Source: Flavobacterium sp. (GTDB lineage: Bacteria; Bacteroidota; Bacteroidia; Flavobacteriales; Flavobacteriaceae). From it: 11,447 nucleotides of DNA. Both the position numbers and the translations under genes were made by a program. Positions 6,889 through 11,447 of this stretch are shown here, one piece after another (positions within the stretch are counted from its first letter, which is position 1; the number at the start of each line of letters is the position of its first letter). The notes below the pieces were generated by a model that worked only from the letters and a program-made list of their open reading frames with translations, had not been told where the DNA came from and did no database searches. The stretch spans positions 1 through 11,447 of the forward strand of contig JAUXNR010000497.1 in assembly GCA_030682755.1 (NCBI GenBank), read 5' to 3'.

Positions 6889-6901
6889 TTGGCTTCGCCA
6901 A
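6889..6901. repeat. Short perfect hairpin TTGGCTTCGCCAA
   Basis: The arms TTGGC (6889-6893) and GCCAA (6897-6901) are perfect around a TTC loop. The same 11-bp core, TGGCTTCGCCA, occurs at 6813-6823. No T-run follows on either strand, so a terminator role is not supported. Confidence 0.65.
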
Positions 6902-7095
6902 GGTGGGTTTTACAATTTATTTTGAGGTTGATTCAACAAATTGATGGTTGTTTTGCTTGTTTTTTGTTCGTCACTATTTTGGGTTGTTTTGTTTGAAGTT
7001 TTATTGTCTAAAATCTTTGAATGAAAGAAAATTGAGTTAAAAAGTATCGACCAAATGCAAGTGTTTTTGCAATTTCTAAATTTTAACACAAGGAG

Positions 7096-7127
7096 TTGTT
7101 TAAATATATTGATTACCAATACTTTTG
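7096..7127 (+). promoter_or_regulatory. Predicted promoter of the giant surface-protein gene
   Basis: TTG (7096-7098) is followed after 21 nt by TACTTTTG (7120-7127), a full match to TTG-N17-23-TAnnTTTG. The transcript would start near 7131 and carry a leader of about 65 nt before ATG 7196. No Shine-Dalgarno sequence precedes the ATG. Confidence 0.5.
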
Positions 7128-7136
7128 TTAAGTATT
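7118..7136. promoter_or_regulatory. Perfect inverted repeat over the -7 box, possible operator
   Basis: AATACTT (7118-7124) and AAGTATT (7130-7136) are exact complements separated by TTGTT. The repeat covers the predicted -7 box (7120-7127) and the likely transcript start (about 7131). A dimeric DNA-binding protein sitting here would block transcription. The arms are AT-rich and short, so a chance palindrome is possible. Confidence 0.4.
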
Positions 7137-7195
7137 CGGTTTATTTCTTTATAAATCGAATGGTTAATTTCCCCCAAATCTAAATTTTCAATAGT

Positions 7196-10100
7196 ATGAA
7201 AACAAATTTACTATTGACATACCTACGTGTGTCCTTTATTTTTTATTTTTTGATTCTTCATGTTGGTGTCAAGGCCCAAGACGTTGTTTTTTCCGAAGAC
7301 TTCAATACTTCAGCAGGTAGTACTTATACCATTGCAAATGGTCCGATAGGAACCAGTACATTGTGGACTATGAACCGAAGTGGTACTGATTTTGGTGCCG
7401 GTATTCATTTAGGCAATTTAAATCTTTCTAATGATGCTAGTGGAGCTGCTAATTTAAGCGGATGGGTGTTGGCATCAACCCCTACAAGTGGTTTTGCATC
7501 ACCATATAATCAAACGTTAGCAGCCAACTCAGGATTATTGACATGGACTTTCAACATGAGACAAACTCAATCTAACCCATCAGGATTTGGAGCTAGTAAT
7601 TATGGAGTTGCTTTCATTTTAGCCGGAAGTAGCGGGACTACTAATCTTTCAGGTACGGGTTATGCTGTTACGTTGGGAAATTCAGGTACAACTGACCCAA
7701 TACGGTTGGTTCGTTACAATGCAGGTATTCGAAACTTTACCACTTTGTTAACTTCTAACACAAACGGACTAACTGATTTTGGGACACAACATATTAGCGT
7801 AAAAGTTACTTATAACCCGGTTACTTCCACATGGCAATTGTTTGTCAGAAATGATGGTACAGCATTTCTTGATCCTTCAGGAAATGGTTTAATTTTGCAA
7901 GGATCTGTTGTTAATGCAACTTATGTAAACACTCCTCTACCTATACTTGGCGGCTATTGGAATGCCGGTATTGTCGCTACTCAAAGAGCCTTTTTTGATA
8001 CTATTAAAGTAACAGTTGCGAAACCAGTCATTTTTAATTTAACACCTAGTTCTGCCATAGCGGGCACCGGGGCTTTTTCTTTAGGTGTTACAGGTGAAAA
8101 TTTCACCCCATCCAGTGTGGTACGGTGGAATGGAAGTAATCGAATAACAACCTATGTTTCACCAACACAACTGACCGTTTCAATTCCGGCCACTGATTTG
8201 CAACTACCGGGGGATTTTCCAATAACGGTTGCCAATGGCTTGTCTATTTCTAATACTCAAATTTTTGAAGTTGATCCTGCAGGTGAACCAACATTGGTTT
8301 TGTCTTCTAATTCACTGGCTGGTTTTGCCACAACGTCAGGTACAGCTTCCTCTTTTTTAACTTATACTATTTCCGGTGAAAACTTAATTGCCAATGCTGT
8401 TGTGACGGCTCCTCTTCATTTTGAGTTGTCTTCGAACGGTGGGGCCAGTTATGCTGATAATTTAACACTGGTTAGAAATGGTTTACAATTAACCGGACAA
8501 CCTGTAACAATTCGTTGCCGATTAAAAGCAACTGCACCATCCGGTAATTACAGTGGCTCTATTTCACATACAACTTCAGGAGGCATTTCAAAATTTGTTG
8601 CTGTTTCCGGAAAAGTTATTGCTGTTCAACCTACTGTTCAAAGTTCAGCGGTTACGTTTACTAATGTAACTTCTACGAGTTTAACGGTACAATTTACCTC
8701 AGGAAACGGCTCCAATAGAATGGTTTTAGTGCGAGCTGGGGGTGCTGTAAATTCACCTCCCGTTGATGGTATTACTTATACAGCTTCTTCTACGTTTGGT
8801 TCAGGAAGTCAATTAGGTTCAGGAAATTTTGTAGTATATCGCGGCTCGGGTTCATCAGCAAATATTACAAACCTTTCTTCTTCCACTACCTATCATGTTG
8901 CAGTTTATGAGTATAACGGGGGTGTAGAATTAGAGAATTATTTAACTACGACACCAGCTATTGGCAACCGAACTACATTGAATGCACCAGTAGGTTGGCA
9001 AATTAGTACTGTGAATACAGTAAATACAATTAATTTTGACACTAATGTAGATGGTGTAAATGCAGAAACATTTCAAGGAGATGGATTTTCAACAACGGCT
9101 ACTTCGGGTCTTTTGAATTCTAATGCATGGTCAGTAAATGGTTTTAGCAGTGGAAATTTAGGATTTGGTGTGAATAGTGCTGAAGATACTGATTTTGACC
9201 GAGGTGTTTCTGATGTTCCCGGTTCAGAGGGTGGTATATATGCTTATGAAACGTCATCGGATAATTTTTCTTTGGGAATTCAATCAGCTCCCGGAGATTT
9301 TACTCCAGGGCATGTAACGTTACGTTTTCAAAACCAATCAGGTACGCCACTAACCTCTATAAATATCGGTTATACCGTTTATGTTTATAATAATCAACCT
9401 TCCTCCAGCAGTTTGAATTTTAGTTATTCAGCAGATAATTCAACCTATACGCAAGTGCCCGGTTTATCTGTTGTTTCTCCTGCTCAAATAGATGTTCTTC
9501 CAGGTTGGAAAGCCCATTATCGTGTGGTTACCTTAACGGGATTATCCATAGCTTCCAATAGCTATTATTATTTACGATGGAATGGAGCTACTGTTTCGGG
9601 AAGCACTAATTTTGATGGTTTTGCCCTTGATGATATTGTTATGGTGGCAAATCCAACAACAACTTTTGTGCCTTTTTCGGGCACCGCAGAAAATATGGTT
9701 TTGCAAGGTAATTCCATTATCAACAATCCAACCACGGTGGTGAACGGTTTAACATTTAATGGCGGGAAGCTTGATTTTTCGAATCAATCCTTAACATTGA
9801 GTGGCTCAATTACGAATACAACCTCACAAGGTTTAAAAGGAAATGCTTCGAGTGCACTTGTTGTGAATGGTTCGTTGAGTAATTCCCTTAGTTTTGATCA
9901 AACGACAATAGGAACGACCAACGTATTGAACTCGTTAGCAATTAACACCACCAATTCGAATACCACTACATTATTAAACCCAGTTGTAATTAATGGCAGT
10001 TTAATTACGGCAGAGAGTCAAATTTTACAATTAGGAACAAATGCTTTGACTGGCACTTTGTCTTCTATAACGAATAACGGAACACTACTTACCCAAAATA

Positions 10101-11447
10101 CAAGTGCTCTACCTTTACCTTCAGGAAGAACTTGGGGAGGAACAGGTACAGTACATTATAACGCAGCAACTTCGGTGCAAACGGTGGTATCCGGAACCTA
10201 TCAAAACCTGACCGCTTCCTCTACAGGGGGAGCTGTGGCAGGGGGAGCACTTACTGTAAATGGACTTTTGAATTTACCCTCGGTGAATCCGTCGGCAACA
10301 CTTGGAAGTCTTTCTATGGGAAGTTTTACTTTAACCATGGGCGGTTTGGCATCAAATACCGGTGTTGGAGATGTTACTGGAGTCATTACCAGAAATTCAA
10401 TTGTTCCCAATGTGAATTACACGTTTGGACACAAGGATACTTCTATTATATTTCCGGAGATAGGTACGTTACCGTCTTCCATGAGTTTACGTGTAACTAT
10501 TGGTGCGGCACCTTTATGGCGTACCGGAGCGATACAACGCGAGTATGATTTTATACAGACGGGCGGTTCGGGAACAAAAGCCATCATCAGAGCCCATTAT
10601 TTGGATTCGGAACTCAATGGAAATGCAGAATCGAAATTAGTAGATTGGGCTTATTTGACCACTGTTCCTGTTATTTTAGAACAAGGGCGTTCCAATTATA
10701 ATGTGGTTGAGAATTGGATTGAGTTGACTAATGTTAACGTAGGTGTATTTTTTACACCAAACTTTGGCGATGTGTTGTTGACCTTAGATGAATCTGAAGC
10801 CGAAGTTTTGGTGTGGAATGGATCAGTGAGTCCGTCTTGGACAACGGCTGCCAACTGGACACCTAATGCGACTCCTTCAGATAACACCGATGTTTTAATA
10901 CCTAATGCCTCGACGACACTTTTTGATCCAGAATTAAATCCAGCTGTATTATTGGGTAAACTGACCATTGAATCGGGCGGAATATTAAATTCACCTGCTG
11001 ATGCACAATTTACGCTTAACGGTTCAGCCGGAGCGTGGATAAACAATGGTATTTTTAATCCAGGGAGCGGGACGAGTCGTGTGATTTTTACCCATCCGGA
11101 TGCAACTGTTTCCGGTTCGACGACATTCAATAATGTCAGCATTGCTTCAGGTGCTGGCTTACGACCGGTTTCCGGTTCTGTGATGGAAATTTTTGGAGCA
11201 TTTGTGAACTCTGGAGATTTGTTTACAGGTACCAATACCAATACGATTATTTATTCCGGAACAAATCAAGTCATAGCCCAGCCTACAGGTAGTTTGGCAG
11301 CATATAACACGTTGGTTATTAATGGCACCGGAGCAGTATTCCCTACAAATTTAAATATATCAGGTAATTTGTATTTGAATCAGTCTGTGGATTTTAGTGG
11401 AAAAACGTTGGTAATGAACGGTACAGGTTCACAAAACATTGGCGGAT
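7196..11447 (+). CDS. Giant multidomain secreted surface protein, amino-terminal 1417 residues
   Basis: The frame opens at ATG 7196 and is uninterrupted to the right edge, so the carboxy end is missing. Residues 1-27 are a signal peptide (hydrophobic core about 12-25, cleavage expected after V-K-A at 27). Residues about 29-276 form a beta-rich, lectin-like module opening with F-S-E-D-F-N. Residues 277-360 resemble an IPT/TIG domain (starting P-V-I-F-N-L-T-P-S-S-A). Residues 364-475 are an Ig-like module common in Bacteroidota surface proteins. Residues 479-596 are FnIII-like, with S-S-S-T-T-Y-H-V-A-V-Y-E-Y. Residues 598-819 form a second beta-sandwich module ending F-A-L-D-D-I-V-M. From 820 on come Asn/Ser/Thr-rich strand repeats with recurring V-N-G-x-L words, interrupted by a less repetitive part (about 1075-1200) and a W-N-G-x(5)-W-T-T-A-A-N-W module at 1207. 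No catalytic site is seen. Adhesin or matrix protein is my inference. Export by the type IX system is plausible, but its carboxy signal is not in view. Only one Cys (C441) is present. Confidence 0.88.
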   Translation, partial: MKTNLLLTYLRVSFIFYFLILHVGVKAQDVVFSEDFNTSAGSTYTIANGPIGTSTLWTMNRSGTDFGAGIHLGNLNLSNDASGAANLSGWVLASTPTSGFASPYNQTLAANSGLLTWTFNMRQTQSNPSGFGASNYGVAFILAGSSGTTNLSGTGYAVTLGNSGTTDPIRLVRYNAGIRNFTTLLTSNTNGLTDFGTQHISVKVTYNPVTSTWQLFVRNDGTAFLDPSGNGLILQGSVVNATYVNTPLPILGGYWNAGIVATQRAFFDTIKVTVAKPVIFNLTPSSAIAGTGAFSLGVTGENFTPSSVVRWNGSNRITTYVSPTQLTVSIPATDLQLPGDFPITVANGLSISNTQIFEVDPAGEPTLVLSSNSLAGFATTSGTASSFLTYTISGENLIANAVVTAPLHFELSSNGGASYADNLTLVRNGLQLTGQPVTIRCRLKATAPSGNYSGSISHTTSGGISKFVAVSGKVIAVQPTVQSSAVTFTNVTSTSLTVQFTSGNGSNRMVLVRAGGAVNSPPVDGITYTASSTFGSGSQLGSGNFVVYRGSGSSANITNLSSSTTYHVAVYEYNGGVELENYLTTTPAIGNRTTLNAPVGWQISTVNTVNTINFDTNVDGVNAETFQGDGFSTTATSGLLNSNAWSVNGFSSGNLGFGVNSAEDTDFDRGVSDVPGSEGGIYAYETSSDNFSLGIQSAPGDFTPGHVTLRFQNQSGTPLTSINIGYTVYVYNNQPSSSSLNFSYSADNSTYTQVPGLSVVSPAQIDVLPGWKAHYRVVTLTGLSIASNSYYYLRWNGATVSGSTNFDGFALDDIVMVANPTTTFVPFSGTAENMVLQGNSIINNPTTVVNGLTFNGGKLDFSNQSLTLSGSITNTTSQGLKGNASSALVVNGSLSNSLSFDQTTIGTTNVLNSLAINTTNSNTTTLLNPVVINGSLITAESQILQLGTNALTGTLSSITNNGTLLTQNTSALPLPSGRTWGGTGTVHYNAATSVQTVVSGTYQNLTASSTGGAVAGGALTVNGLLNLPSVNPSATLGSLSMGSFTLTMGGLASNTGVGDVTGVITRNSIVPNVNYTFGHKDTSIIFPEIGTLPSSMSLRVTIGAAPLWRTGAIQREYDFIQTGGSGTKAIIRAHYLDSELNGNAESKLVDWAYLTTVPVILEQGRSNYNVVENWIELTNVNVGVFFTPNFGDVLLTLDESEAEVLVWNGSVSPSWTTAANWTPNATPSDNTDVLIPNASTTLFDPELNPAVLLGKLTIESGGILNSPADAQFTLNGSAGAWINNGIFNPGSGTSRVIFTHPDATVSGSTTFNNVSIASGAGLRPVSGSVMEIFGAFVNSGDLFTGTNTNTIIYSGTNQVIAQPTGSLAAYNTLVINGTGAVFPTNLNISGNLYLNQSVDFSGKTLVMNGTGSQNIGG

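Larger units (their letters stand above)
6594..7195. other. 602-bp divergent intergenic region with repeats, hairpins and two promoters
   Basis: This region separates the minus-strand glycan genes from the plus-strand giant gene. I find no convincing gene: the only notable frame (minus, 7119-6910, 69 codons) has Asn/Lys/Thr-rich, low-complexity content and no recognisable motif. From left to right the region holds the transferase promoter, a long-range 11-bp inverted repeat, CGCGGAT direct repeats with a hairpin, a CACAGAAAG array, a second TTGGC hairpin, an AT-rich stretch (about 6905-7110) and the promoter of the giant gene. Confidence 0.7.

Noticed and set aside
6910..7119. Minus-strand frame of 69 codons in the intergenic region
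   Set aside because: Its composition is Asn/Lys/Thr-rich and low in complexity. It has no promoter of its own and no motif, and it runs back through the giant gene's promoter region. It is probably chance in AT-rich DNA.
10201..11241. Minus-strand frames of 69 and 181 codons
   Set aside because: They are antisense to the giant surface-protein frame. The Pro/Val/Thr-rich translations are the expected reverse reading of its Gly/Asn/Thr codons.

Overview
This window looks like a stretch of a Bacteroidota chromosome, most probably from the Flavobacteriia. Four observations support this. The DNA is AT-rich. There are no clear Shine-Dalgarno sequences in front of the genes. Promoter-like sites match the Bacteroidota/Flavobacterium consensus (TTG, 17-23 nt, TAnnTTTG). 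A very long secreted protein is assembled from beta-sandwich modules typical of Bacteroidota surface proteins. No RNA gene, transposase, CRISPR array or phage gene is visible.

The left 6.6 kb (positions 1-6593) is the end of an exopolysaccharide/capsule or surface-glycan locus, all on the minus strand. In transcription order it holds: a small phosphoglycosyl transferase (6593-6012); a 226-bp gap with a degenerate tandem repeat; a PglE-like PLP aminotransferase (5785-4646); a PglF/WbpM/CapD-like membrane nucleotide-sugar 4,6-dehydratase (4616-2637); a Wza-like outer-membrane export lipoprotein (2530-1751); and the amino-terminal 580 residues of a Wzc-like chain-length regulator/tyrosine kinase (1740 to the left edge). 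A coherent reading is that the dehydratase and aminotransferase make a UDP-4-amino-4,6-dideoxy sugar, the transferase loads a sugar phosphate onto undecaprenyl phosphate, and Wzc plus Wza govern polymer length and export. The acetyltransferase (PglD) that would complete a bacillosamine-type set is absent from the window.

The centre (6594-7195) is a 602-bp divergent intergenic region. It holds several short repeats, hairpins and a predicted promoter on each side. I see no convincing gene in it.

The right part (7196 to the right edge) is one uninterrupted plus-strand reading frame of at least 1417 codons. It has a signal peptide, a lectin-like amino-terminal module, an IPT/TIG-like domain, other Ig/FnIII-like domains, a second beta-sandwich module and a long beta-rich Ser/Thr/Asn repeat region. 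It is probably an adhesin or matrix-type surface protein. The carboxy terminus, where a type IX secretion signal would lie, is outside the window.

The least explained parts are non-coding: a perfect inverted repeat laid over the predicted -7 box of the giant gene, a predicted leaderless start for the phosphoglycosyl transferase, and different short-repeat families in each of the three larger intergenic gaps.
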